Below are positions 1 through 7,280 of a DNA stretch of 11,018 bases, in pieces. The notes below the pieces were generated by a model. The model was not told the origin of the DNA. It did no database searches and was given only the letters and a program-made list of their open reading frames with translations. The stretch's first letter is position 1. Each line of letters begins with the position of its first letter. A program made the position numbers and the translations under genes. This DNA comes from CAZIWJ01 sp964542855 (GTDB taxonomy: Bacteria; Bacteroidota; Bacteroidia; Cytophagales; Cyclobacteriaceae), in the NCBI GenBank assembly GCA_964542855.1, contig CAZIWJ010000118.1, positions 1 to 11,018 on the forward strand, written 5' to 3'.

Positions 1-1
1 C

Positions 2-874
2 CTGCACAGCATCGACGATTTTAAAAAGCAAGTGGCCGGATGCAGAACGTTCTGCTTTCTGCACGAACTGGAAATGCTGCACGAAAATAACCTCATTAAA
101 GGCGGCGACCTGAGCAATGCCATCGTGGTAGTTGACCGCCCGGTTGAAGACAGCGAACTGAACCACCTGGCCGGGTTACTCAATAAGCCCCGCGTGGAAG
201 TGAAGCAGGAAGGGATACTTAATAACGTGGACCTGCAGTTTAAAAACGAGCCGGCCCGGCATAAACTGCTCGATGTAGTTGGCGACCTTACCCTGCTGGG
301 CCGACCCATTAAAGGACACATCATTGCCGAGAAGCCGGGGCACGAAGCCAATGTTGCTTTTACCCGCAAGCTGAAAAAGCACGTGGCCACCAGTGGCAGT
401 ACTTCTATTCCCGATTATAATCCGGTCCTGCCCCCGTTGCTCGATATCAACCAGATTACCAGTATGATGCCGCACCGGTTTCCTTTCTTACTGATCGACC
501 GGGTGTATCACCTCGACCAGGAAAGCGTGGCTGCTATCAAGAATGTTTCGCTGAACGAGCCCTACTTCCAGGGGCACTTTCCAGGAAACCCGGTAATGCC
601 GGGGGTATTACAGGTTGAAGCAATGGTGCAAACCGGTGGCATCCTGGTGCTAAATACCGTACCCGACCCGGAGAACTACTGGACTTATTTCCTGGCCATT
701 GAAAACTGCCGGTTTAAGAAAATGGTCGTTCCCGGCGACACACTAACAATAAAGTGCCAGCTGCAGGCTCCCATTCGCAGAGGGTTCGCTAAAATGAGCG
801 GTCAGGCTTTCGTAGCCAATACCCTGGTGTGCGAATCAACGATGATCGCAAATATCGTACGCAAGGACTCATGA
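2..874 (+). CDS. lpxC/fabZ: Bifunctional UDP-3-O-acyl-GlcNAc deacetylase / 3-hydroxyacyl-ACP dehydratase (LpxC-FabZ fusion), 3' part
   Basis: The open frame enters from the left edge, so the start is outside; 290 residues are visible. The first ~120 residues are the C-terminal half of LpxC, the zinc deacetylase that commits UDP-3-O-acyl-GlcNAc to lipid A synthesis. Visible LpxC motifs are RTFCFLHELE, ARHKLLDVVGDL with the two zinc ligands (His at bases 260-262, Asp at 272-274), and KPGHEANV with the catalytic-region His (341-343). After a short Pro-rich linker comes a complete FabZ hot-dog domain: PHRFPFLLIDRV, then GHFPGNPVMPGVLQVEAM with catalytic His (575-577) and Glu (617-619). FabZ dehydrates 3-hydroxyacyl-ACP in the cytoplasm, so the fusion joins a lipid A enzyme to an enzyme drawing on the same acyl pool. 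LpxC-FabZ fusions are known in Bacteroidota. The stop overlaps the lpxA start as ATGA, indicating translational coupling. All visible catalytic residues are intact. Confidence 0.96.
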   Translation: MHSIDDFKKQVAGCRTFCFLHELEMLHENNLIKGGDLSNAIVVVDRPVEDSELNHLAGLLNKPRVEVKQEGILNNVDLQFKNEPARHKLLDVVGDLTLLGRPIKGHIIAEKPGHEANVAFTRKLKKHVATSGSTSIPDYNPVLPPLLDINQITSMMPHRFPFLLIDRVYHLDQESVAAIKNVSLNEPYFQGHFPGNPVMPGVLQVEAMVQTGGILVLNTVPDPENYWTYFLAIENCRFKKMVVPGDTLTIKCQLQAPIRRGFAKMSGQAFVANTLVCESTMIANIVRKDS

Positions 875-1674
875 GTGAAGCGATAAATTATATCCACCCT
901 GGGGCAAAAATAGCGTCGGGAGTAAAATTAGACGGTTTCGTAAGCATCTACGAAGATGTGGTGATTGAAGAAGGTGCCTGGATTGGATCGCATGTATCTA
1001 TTATGCCCGGCGCCAGGATTGGCAAAAATTGCCGGCTTTTTCCAGGGGCAGTCATAGCCAGCCCCGGAAATGATGACATCGGTAAAGCACACGGATCCCC
1101 ATCGGTAGTAATTGGAGAAAGTACTACCATTAGGGAGTGCGTTACCGTTAGCCGGGGGAGCGATGAGAACCACTGTACTTACATCGGCAGTAATGTGTTA
1201 ATTATGGCTTATGCCCACGTAGCCGCCAATTCAAGGGTTGGTGATCATTGCATCCTGGTAAACAGCGTACAATTGAGCAGTAATGTTACGGTAAACGATT
1301 ACGCCATCGTAGGGGGTGCCAGTGCAGTGTCTGAATCTGTAAAAATTGGTGCCCACGTTATGGTATCGGGTGGCTCAATGGTAACCAAAGATATTCCGCC
1401 CTACACCAAGGCGGGCAGGGAACCGGTGGTTTACAGTGGTATCAACTCCATTGGCCTGCGCCGGCGGGGGTTTACCAGCGAACAAATTAACCGGATCCAG
1501 GAAGTTTACCGCCGGCTGTACCTCAGCGGCTTAAACACCGGGGAAGCAGTTGATAAAATTGAAAAAGAAATTCCCGATTCCATGGAGAAGGAAAGTATCC
1601 TCTCATTCATATCCGCGTCCGTTAGGGGGATCATCAGTGTAAGCAAAAACTTCACTATCAATCAAAACCAGTAA
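871..1674 (+). CDS. lpxA: Acyl-ACP--UDP-N-acetylglucosamine O-acyltransferase (LpxA)
   Basis: LpxA transfers a 3-hydroxyacyl chain from ACP to UDP-GlcNAc, the first step of lipid A synthesis in the cytoplasm. The 267-residue product has the usual length of the family. Residues ~5-190 show the imperfect hexapeptide repeats of a left-handed beta helix, including NYIHPGAKI and VVIEEGAWIGSHVSI. The family core is clear: IRECVTVSRG, LIMAYAHVA with the catalytic His at residue 116 (bases 1216-1218), GDHCILVNSVQL, IGAHVMVSGGSMVTKDIPP and GINSIGLRRRGF. The rest is the C-terminal helical cap. I chose ATG 871 because it begins the MSEAINYIHPGAKI amino end typical of LpxA, overlaps the upstream stop by ATGA and has AAGG seven bases ahead. 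An in-frame GTG at 829 would only add residues read from inside fabZ. All expected residues are present. Confidence 0.97.
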   Translation: MSEAINYIHPGAKIASGVKLDGFVSIYEDVVIEEGAWIGSHVSIMPGARIGKNCRLFPGAVIASPGNDDIGKAHGSPSVVIGESTTIRECVTVSRGSDENHCTYIGSNVLIMAYAHVAANSRVGDHCILVNSVQLSSNVTVNDYAIVGGASAVSESVKIGAHVMVSGGSMVTKDIPPYTKAGREPVVYSGINSIGLRRRGFTSEQINRIQEVYRRLYLSGLNTGEAVDKIEKEIPDSMEKESILSFISASVRGIISVSKNFTINQNQ

Positions 1675-1682
1675 GCATCACC

Positions 1683-2303
1683 TTGTCAGTTCAGGTTTCA
1701 GGAGAAAGTATAGGAAAGCGATTTAACCGAAACTGGCTCTTTCGTAAAATTAATTTTAGCTGTGGAACCGGGCAAAGCCTGGCTATTCTGGGTAGCAATG
1801 GAAGCGGTAAATCTACCCTGCTGAAAATAATTAGCGGGGTGATGCCTCCCAGCGAAGGGCAGCTTACTTACCGGGTGGAAAACCACGATCTGTATCCCGA
1901 TCGCTACTACCGGCAAATCAGTTTTGTAGCCCCCTACATGGAACTTCCCGAAGAACTTACCCTGGCAGAATTCCTCGATTTTCATACCCGGTTCAAGCCG
2001 CTGGTAAACGGCTTTACAATTAACAACCTGCTTAACGAACTGCGATTCCGGAAGGCGGCCAACCAGCCGCTTTCCCAGTTTTCATCCGGCATGAAACAAC
2101 GACTGAAACTGGGCATAGCCCTGCATGCCCAAACGCCAGTACTGTTACTCGACGAGCCCTGTACCAACCTCGATGATTATAACATTACCTGGTACCGCGA
2201 TACGGTGCGTAATATGCTGTCCGATAAAATTGTAATCATAAGCTCAAACGCTGCCGTGGAATACGACTTCTGCGAAAAGCAGTTGAGTGTTCAGGGTAAC
2301 TAA
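1683..2303 (+). CDS. ABC transporter ATP-binding protein with atypical Q- and H-loops, in lpx operon
   Basis: A 206-residue single-domain ABC ATPase. It has Walker A GSNGSGKS (residues 37-44, Lys43), signature FSSGMKQR (about 133-140), Walker B LLLDEP with Asp157-Glu158, and a D-loop TNLDD. Two catalytic elements deviate from the canon: where the Q-loop Gln is expected the sequence reads FVAPYMELPEELTL (Ala83-Pro84), and the H-loop His is replaced by Asn189 (IISSNAAVEYDFC). The substrate is unknown; no permease is visible. Length resembles CcmA-type or multidrug-type ATPases, but I see nothing specific to either, and it is not an obvious LptB. The frame has no ATG near the start; TTG 1683, 8 bp after the lpxA stop, is the best start, without a strong ribosome binding site. 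Close spacing implies co-transcription with lpxA. A role in envelope lipid handling is only inferred from context. Confidence 0.88.
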   Translation: MSVQVSGESIGKRFNRNWLFRKINFSCGTGQSLAILGSNGSGKSTLLKIISGVMPPSEGQLTYRVENHDLYPDRYYRQISFVAPYMELPEELTLAEFLDFHTRFKPLVNGFTINNLLNELRFRKAANQPLSQFSSGMKQRLKLGIALHAQTPVLLLDEPCTNLDDYNITWYRDTVRNMLSDKIVIISSNAAVEYDFCEKQLSVQGN

Positions 2304-2323
2304 TAGGTGCCGTTCAATTATTA

Positions 2324-2340
2324 TTAACAAGTGTTGTTAA
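2324..2340. promoter_or_regulatory. Perfect 7-bp dyad TTAACAA-GTG-TTGTTAA
   Basis: Two 7-base arms are exact reverse complements around a 3-base centre. It is the most symmetrical part of the TTAA cluster and looks like a binding site for a dimeric regulator. The AT-rich arms and lack of a following T-tract argue against a terminator. Regulator identity is unknown. Confidence 0.35.
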
Positions 2341-2402
2341 CAGGAGCCGTTAACTAATGGCTATCATTAACTGTTTGTTAATCTATCTTAACGTAAGCTT
2401 AA
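2324..2402. repeat. Cluster of seven TTAA(C)/GTTAA motifs, roughly helically phased
   Basis: TTAA cores start at 2324, 2337, 2350, 2367, 2378, 2388 and 2399. Most are part of TTAAC or GTTAA, and two are full GTTAAC palindromes. The spacings are 13, 13, 17, 11, 10 and 11 bp, so the last four sit about one helical turn apart. The array ends 78 bp before the start codon of the giant secreted-protein gene. It resembles a cooperative operator array or a bent-DNA element more than a coding remnant. The function is not known. Confidence 0.6.
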
Positions 2403-2480
2403 CATTGAATTTACCCTTTCCAAAAGGATTTCTGCCAACTTGCTCCATAATATTTCATCACTCTTAAACCCAAGGTTTTT

Positions 2481-2768
2481 ATGAACAACAACTACATGAA
2501 AACCGGTAATTGGCAAAAGGGGCTGCGCAAGGCCGCGTTTCTGTCGCTGTCTTTGCTCCTGTTAAGCTTTTCCGGTTATAGTCAGAGCTTTTCCATCAAA
2601 GTGCTGAGCGAACTAACTGTTCCCAATGCCGAGTTCGATGAAGGCGCTACCGAAATTCCTGCCTATTTTCCCGGCGTAGACAGCGTATTCATTACCGATG
2701 GCAGAACGGTATTGTTCGCATTATCGATATTTCCGATCCTGCCAACCCGGTATTTACCGGTGAAATAG
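2481..2768 (+). CDS. 5' fragment of the frameshifted secreted protein: signal peptide and first mature residues
   Basis: The 95-residue product begins at ATG 2481; an in-frame ATG at 2496 is a possible alternative. Residues 1-~35 form a Sec signal peptide: basic stretch KGLRK, hydrophobic core AFLSLSLLLLSFSG, and a likely cleavage near GYSQ/SF. Residues ~36-74 (FSIKVLSELTV through VFITDG) match the amino end of choice-of-anchor I proteins in character. The last ~21 residues (RTVLFALSIF onwards) are out-of-frame translation. If the break is real, this would be a short exported peptide with no T9SS tail. The frame lacks any independent reason to be a complete gene. Confidence 0.75.
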   Translation: MNNNYMKTGNWQKGLRKAAFLSLSLLLLSFSGYSQSFSIKVLSELTVPNAEFDEGATEIPAYFPGVDSVFITDGRTVLFALSIFPILPTRYLPVK

Positions 2769-2800
2769 ATTTTACCACCGATGTAAGCAGCGATCAGGGA

Positions 2801-5800
2801 GTGGATGCTTCAGCACTGGGTATAAACAGCGTGGCTTTTAATGGAAGCCTGGTGGCCCTGGCCATTGAATACGAAAATACCATGATGGTAAACGGACAGG
2901 AAGTTGAATTCCAGGACAATGGATTTATAGCCCTGTACAACAGTAGTGGAACGTTTATTACTTCCGTTACCGCAGGTTCCCTGCCCGATATGCTTACGTT
3001 CACCAGCAGCGGTGACACGATTGTGGTGGCTAATGAAGGAGAACCCAGCGAAGATTACTCCGTCGACCCCGAAGGATCGGTGAGCATTATTGATGTAACC
3101 ACCCCTTCCAGCCCCGTTGTTGCAACTGCCGATTTTACTTCTTTCAACAAAGCTGCGCTGAATGCAGCCGGAGTTCGAATTTTCGGCCCTAATGCTACTG
3201 CCGCCCAGGACCTGGAACCGGAATATGTTACCATTCGCAACGATACAGCCTACGTTTCCTGCCAGGAGAACAATGCCCTGGCTATTGTAGAGCTTTCATC
3301 GGCTACCGTGCTGGATGTAGTACCCCTGGGCTATAAAGATTTTAGTACAGGTAATAACAAGCTCGATGCTTCTAACCGCGACGACCAGATAAATATCCAG
3401 AACTGGCCGGTATTCGGAATGTACCAGCCCGATGCCATTGAATCGTTTGAAGTTGGCGGTGAAACGTACCTGGTTACGGCCAATGAAGGCGATGCCCGCG
3501 ACTACGACGGCTTTTCTGAAGAATTTCGAATAGGCGATTTGCTGCTGGAAACGGGTAAGTTTGCCCCCGACATCCAGGACAGCGACCAGTTGGGAAGGCT
3601 CAGAACAACCAGCGCGCTTGGGTTAAGTAATAAAGAATTTATCGTTCAGTCACCACTAACCGGCAATCAGGAAGTGCCGGAAGTTACAACTAATGCTTCC
3701 GGAACCGGGGAAGTAAGGCTGGTAAATGGAACCGCTACGTTCAGGTTAACGGTTCAGGGCATTGATTTCAGCAATGTTGACGCAGCAGCCCCGGTAAGCC
3801 AGGATATTAAAGATGCAACAGCCACCACCACCACCGATGATGATTTCACCCGCCTGCATATCCATACCGGTGACCCTTCTTCAAATGGAGGTATTATTCA
3901 CTTCTTCTACGACCAGGTGGTTAGTCCGGTAATTGCCCAAGGAGGAGATAGCATCGCATCAATTTCGTACTCGTTAAATCCGGATGATAATTCGGTAATC
4001 ATAGAAGGGGAGTTTATTGGCCTGGACGAAGACTTCCTGGCTGCTGCGAAAGCTGCGCAATTCCTCGATACGATTAATTACTACTTCAACTTGCACACTG
4101 TTGGAAACCCGGGCGGTGAAATCCGGGGCAACCTGAACCGGGGTAAAGCACTTTACAACGATGAAGACGAAGATCGCGGTTTTGCCATTTACGATACGCT
4201 TTATTCCTATGGCGCCCGATCATTTTCCATTTGGAAAGTAGGACCTTCCGGCCCTGAACGGGTGTACGATAGCGAAGATGATTTTGAACAAATTACCGCC
4301 CAGCGATTTCCTGCGTTTTTTAACAGTACCAACGACGAAAACGTTTTCGATAATCGTAGCGACGATAAAGGTCCGGAACCGGAAGGGGTCGTTGTAGGAA
4401 AAATTGGTTCAGAAACCTACGCCTTTATCGGCCTGGAGCGCATCGGTGGTGTTATGGTGTATAATATCACGGATCCTATGAACCCTCACTTCGAGAATTA
4501 TGTGAATAACCGGGATTTTAGCGTAACATTCGGTACGGAGGAAGATTCAGATCCTACCGAAGACCAGCTCAGCGCTGTGAAAGATTTAGGGCCGGAAGGG
4601 CTGGTGTTTATTCCCGCGGCAGATAGCCCGAATAATAGCGCCCTGCTGGCCGTTACCAACGAGGTTTCCGGTACGTTTACCATTTACGAATTAAATAATA
4701 CCGCTGATTATACCCTTACTGTTCTGCATAACAACGACGGTGAGTCGAACCTGTTTGCCGGTAACGACCAGCCCGGCGGTATTGCCCGCTTTAAAACAGC
4801 AGTCGATAGCGTTAGAAATGAGCAGGCTTCACTCGGTAACGGACTGGTGATGCTTTCGTCTGGCGATAATATTCTGCCCGGAAGGCAACTGGACGCCGGC
4901 CTGCGCCGAGACGATGGTCCGATCTATGATGCTTTTGCACTCGATGAAATTGGTTACGATGCCCTGGCTATCGGAAACCACGAGTTCGATTTCGGGGTCG
5001 ATACCCTGGCTCAGTTTATTTCCGACTTCCGTAAAACCAGGCCCACGTTCCTGTCGGCTAACCTCAATTTCAGCGCAGAGCAGGTTTTACAAGACCTGGT
5101 CGATGCCGGTAGAATTGCCCCTTCTGTAATTACTGAAACCGCTGGCGATTCAGTTGGTATTATCGGGCTAACTACCGATGCCCTGCGTTCGATTTCTTCT
5201 CCCGAAGGAGTGGTTCCCAGTTCCATGCTGGCTGAATCGGTGAACGAACAGGTAACAAACCTCACCAACCAGGGGGTAAATAAAATTATCCTGATTAGTC
5301 ACCTGCAGAATATCAGCAATGATACCACCCTTATTAAAGAGCTGAGCGGGGTAGATATAGTAATTGCCGGTGGGGGAGATGAATTATTATCGAACGACGG
5401 AAACCCGGTATTATCGGGTGATGAAGAAGACATTGCCGGAAGTTATCCGCTGGAAGTGTTGGATAAAGACGACGAAAAGGTGTACGTCATTACCACGAAA
5501 GGTAGCTACGAATACCTCGGTCGTTTAACGGCTACTTTCAATGAAAACGGCGTGGTAACCAGTATAGAAGGGAATCCGATTGCAATAACTTCCAACATCG
5601 ACAAAGATCCCAAATTAAAAGCCGAGGTTGAAGACCCCATTGAACAGTTTCTGCTGGAGCAAAATAACAACGTGGTGGGCACTACCGAAGTTACCCTCAC
5701 CGGTACCCGTGGCGAAGTCCGCACGCGGGAAACCAACTTTGGTAACCTGATTACCGATGCCATCCTTTTCCAGGCCAACCGATTAGCCGCTAACGCTAAT

Positions 5801-7261
5801 GTAGATACGGCCACCATAGCCCTGCAAAACGGTGGTGGAATCCGTAATTCGGTAGTTATTGAGCCGGGTAACATTACCGAGGGAAATACCATCGACGCCT
5901 TACCATTTGCCAATTTTGTTTCCATCGTGGAAGCCGTGCCGGCCGATACGCTGAAACTACTCGTGGAAAATGCAGTATCAGGCTTACCCGATGCGGAAGG
6001 GCGGTTCGCACAGCTAGCCGGGTTTACGGTAGTAATCGATACCAGCCGTAATCCGCTGGTTTTTGAAACCAACGATGCCGGCGATGTAACCGGTATTTCC
6101 CAGCCGGGTGAACGTGTAGCCAGCCTGATCCTCAACGATGGAACAGTAGTTGTAAAAGGAGGGGAAGTGCAGGAAGTAGGTCCGTTCAATATAGCAACGA
6201 ACAGTTTCTCGGCTGCCGGGGGCGACAATTACCCGTTCCCTAACCGGGTTGTACAGCTGCCTTCTTCTTACCAGCGGGCCCTGCTCGATTACATTACTGC
6301 CGAAGACGGTCTGGATAGCCTGGTAACCCGGGAGTTGTACCCCGACGGAGGGGAAGGCCGGATAACCTTCAATGCCCTGCCGGTAGCAGAAAACGTAACC
6401 GTTACCGGTGAATTTAAAGTTGGTGAGGAGCTAACCGGCTCGTACGTTTACAGCGATGCTGATGGCGACGAAGAGGCCGGAACAACTTTTGCCTGGGTGC
6501 GGGCCGATAATGCCAGCGGCACGGATGCCACGGCAATTACCGGGGCAACTGCTACAACATATACGCTCACCGCAGCCGATGAAGGCAGCTTTATTGCCTT
6601 CCAGGTACTGCCCCGTGCAGCTACCGGTGTGGAAGTTGGCGTAAGAACCAACTCGGCTTTCGGTGGAGCGGTGGTGCCTAACGAAGCACCGGTTGCTACG
6701 AACCTAACCCTGGGTATTGAAGGCAATGGTACGCTAACCACACCATTAACCGGCGATATTCTGGCGATTGCTTACCTGTATAGCGATGAAGAAGGCGACC
6801 CGGAAGGAGAAACGCGCATCCAGTGGCTGGCTAACAATACCCCGATCAGTGGTGCAACCGAAGCTTCTTACACTCTTACCGAAAACGAAGTAGGCAGCAC
6901 CATTAGTGCAGCTGTAACACCTGTAGCGCAAACAGGTACATTACAGGGTAGCGCAGCGTTTTCCGATAACACCGGGGCCGTAGAAGAAGGCCCAAACAGT
7001 GTAAACGAGCTATTAAAATCAATCGGGGTTTCGGTTTATCCCAACCCGGTAACTGAAAATCTCTCGTTCGATATTATTGGTCGTGAATCAGGAAATTACA
7101 CGTTCCGGTTGTATGATGCACTGGGTAAACTGCACATCGAACGCCGGGTAACCAAAGCAACCAGCATTAAGCTGGGGAACCTGCAACCGGGTGCTTACTT
7201 TATGCAGGTTATTGATGAACGTACGGAAACTAATGTACGTGCCAGGTTGCTGGTGAAGTAA
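2801..7261 (+). CDS. Main body of the multidomain surface/secreted protein: choice-of-anchor I with nested CHRD, 5'-nucleotidase, Ig-like repeats, T9SS type A tail
   Basis: Numbering counts from the first possible start, GTG 2801; real coding continues upstream to ~2702, so this frame lacks its own signal peptide. Residues 1-~274 are the first part of a choice-of-anchor I propeller (DMLTFTSSGDTIVVANEGEP, LVTANEGDARDYDGF). Residues ~283-446 are a CHRD domain (GNQEVPEV, LHIHTGDPSSNGG, FNLHTVGNPGGEIRGNL). Residues ~450-634 resume the propeller (YSYGARSFSIW, DNRSDDKGPEPEGV, GLERIGGVMVYNITDP). Residues ~636-900 are a calcineurin-like metallophosphatase (Asp646, Asp689, GNHE at 725-728, His834), and ~940-1185 its 5'-nucleotidase C-terminal domain (RETNFGNLITDAI, LQNGGGIRNSV, AAGGDNYPFP). 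Two Ig-like repeats follow, then a T9SS type A sorting domain from ~1410 (VYPNP, GAYFMQV, RLLVK). It probably acted outside the cell on nucleotides or other phosphoesters. Several metal ligands differ from UshA. Confidence 0.88.
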   Translation: MDASALGINSVAFNGSLVALAIEYENTMMVNGQEVEFQDNGFIALYNSSGTFITSVTAGSLPDMLTFTSSGDTIVVANEGEPSEDYSVDPEGSVSIIDVTTPSSPVVATADFTSFNKAALNAAGVRIFGPNATAAQDLEPEYVTIRNDTAYVSCQENNALAIVELSSATVLDVVPLGYKDFSTGNNKLDASNRDDQINIQNWPVFGMYQPDAIESFEVGGETYLVTANEGDARDYDGFSEEFRIGDLLLETGKFAPDIQDSDQLGRLRTTSALGLSNKEFIVQSPLTGNQEVPEVTTNASGTGEVRLVNGTATFRLTVQGIDFSNVDAAAPVSQDIKDATATTTTDDDFTRLHIHTGDPSSNGGIIHFFYDQVVSPVIAQGGDSIASISYSLNPDDNSVIIEGEFIGLDEDFLAAAKAAQFLDTINYYFNLHTVGNPGGEIRGNLNRGKALYNDEDEDRGFAIYDTLYSYGARSFSIWKVGPSGPERVYDSEDDFEQITAQRFPAFFNSTNDENVFDNRSDDKGPEPEGVVVGKIGSETYAFIGLERIGGVMVYNITDPMNPHFENYVNNRDFSVTFGTEEDSDPTEDQLSAVKDLGPEGLVFIPAADSPNNSALLAVTNEVSGTFTIYELNNTADYTLTVLHNNDGESNLFAGNDQPGGIARFKTAVDSVRNEQASLGNGLVMLSSGDNILPGRQLDAGLRRDDGPIYDAFALDEIGYDALAIGNHEFDFGVDTLAQFISDFRKTRPTFLSANLNFSAEQVLQDLVDAGRIAPSVITETAGDSVGIIGLTTDALRSISSPEGVVPSSMLAESVNEQVTNLTNQGVNKIILISHLQNISNDTTLIKELSGVDIVIAGGGDELLSNDGNPVLSGDEEDIAGSYPLEVLDKDDEKVYVITTKGSYEYLGRLTATFNENGVVTSIEGNPIAITSNIDKDPKLKAEVEDPIEQFLLEQNNNVVGTTEVTLTGTRGEVRTRETNFGNLITDAILFQANRLAANANVDTATIALQNGGGIRNSVVIEPGNITEGNTIDALPFANFVSIVEAVPADTLKLLVENAVSGLPDAEGRFAQLAGFTVVIDTSRNPLVFETNDAGDVTGISQPGERVASLILNDGTVVVKGGEVQEVGPFNIATNSFSAAGGDNYPFPNRVVQLPSSYQRALLDYITAEDGLDSLVTRELYPDGGEGRITFNALPVAENVTVTGEFKVGEELTGSYVYSDADGDEEAGTTFAWVRADNASGTDATAITGATATTYTLTAADEGSFIAFQVLPRAATGVEVGVRTNSAFGGAVVPNEAPVATNLTLGIEGNGTLTTPLTGDILAIAYLYSDEEGDPEGETRIQWLANNTPISGATEASYTLTENEVGSTISAAVTPVAQTGTLQGSAAFSDNTGAVEEGPNSVNELLKSIGVSVYPNPVTENLSFDIIGRESGNYTFRLYDALGKLHIERRVTKATSIKLGNLQPGAYFMQVIDERTETNVRARLLVK
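3650..4138 (+). other. CHRD domain inserted inside the propeller domain
   Basis: The segment opens with SPLTGNQEVPEVTTNASGTG and closes with GNPGGEIRGNL, the typical ends of a CHRD domain (a chordin-type extracellular beta domain). Before it the propeller reads DQLGRLRTTSALG and after it DEDEDRGFAIYDTLYSYG, which would join directly in a protein of the family without the insert. The domain includes the LHIHTG and YYFNLHTV motifs, so it is complete. The boundaries are approximate. Confidence 0.8.
6371..6982 (+). repeat. Two tandem Ig-like (~100 residue) repeats in the giant protein
   Basis: Unit 1 (about 6371-6679) and unit 2 (about 6680-6982) share the layout NxxPVAxN, then G...L.G.Y.YSD.DGD, then T.W...N....GAT...YTLT..E.GS.I...V.P.A.TG. 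They are related at protein level (YSDADGDEEAGTTFAW against YSDEEGDPEGETRIQW) but well diverged, so this is an old duplication. Such modules usually act as spacers before the T9SS tail. Confidence 0.75.
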
Positions 7262-7280
7262 AGATTGTTGAAGCGCTTAC

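Larger units (their letters stand above)
2304..2480. other. AT-rich intergenic region between lpx operon and giant secreted-protein gene
   Basis: This gap of 177 bp carries the TTAA cluster described separately and a weak hairpin at 2346-2361 (GCCGTT/AATGGC, 4-base loop) with no T-tract after it. I find no GC-rich intrinsic terminator after the ABC ATPase gene and no clear match to the Bacteroidota promoter pattern TTG-N17-23-TAnnTTTG. The sequence just before ATG 2481 is CCCAAGGTTTTT, where AAGG could be a weak ribosome binding site. Confidence 0.6.
2481..7261 (+). pseudogene. Frameshifted gene: secreted choice-of-anchor I / CHRD / 5'-nucleotidase protein with T9SS sorting domain
   Basis: Taken as one gene, this locus would encode about 1590 residues: signal peptide, propeller domain with nested CHRD, UshA-like metallophosphatase and nucleotide-binding domains, two Ig-like repeats and T9SS tail. 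The frame is broken. Frame of ATG 2481 reads sensibly to PGVDSVFITDG (about base 2702), then turns to nonsense and stops at 2766-2768. The -1 frame continues the family sequence from about 2702 as QNGIVRIIDISDPANP and runs to 7261. One missing base around 2702-2705 explains it (GGC-nAG-AAC). No slippery heptamer or homopolymer is there, so programmed slippage is unlikely. The choices are a true loss-of-function mutation or a sequencing or assembly error. The remaining ~4.5 kb is open and well conserved, so any mutation is recent. Confidence 0.8.

Noticed and set aside
829..870. GTG start 14 codons upstream for lpxA
   Set aside because: These codons lie inside the fabZ end in another frame, and the resulting RINDDRKYRTQGL extension is not LpxA-like.
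2404..2470. Promoter of TTG-N17-23-TAnnTTTG type before the giant gene
   Set aside because: The available TTG triplets (2405, 2440) are not followed at the right distance by anything closer than two mismatches to TAnnTTTG.
2660..2710. Programmed -1 ribosomal frameshift as the reason for the split frame
   Set aside because: No X-XXY-YYZ heptamer exists at the junction. The TAT-TTT-CCC stretch at ~2664-2672 is not a valid slippery site, and shifting there would replace the good VDSVFITDG sequence with nonsense.
5506..6228. 240-residue open frame on the minus strand inside the 5'-nucleotidase region
   Set aside because: It is antisense to strongly conserved nucleotidase motifs, is low-complexity in Ser, Thr and Val, and lacks any recognisable domain.
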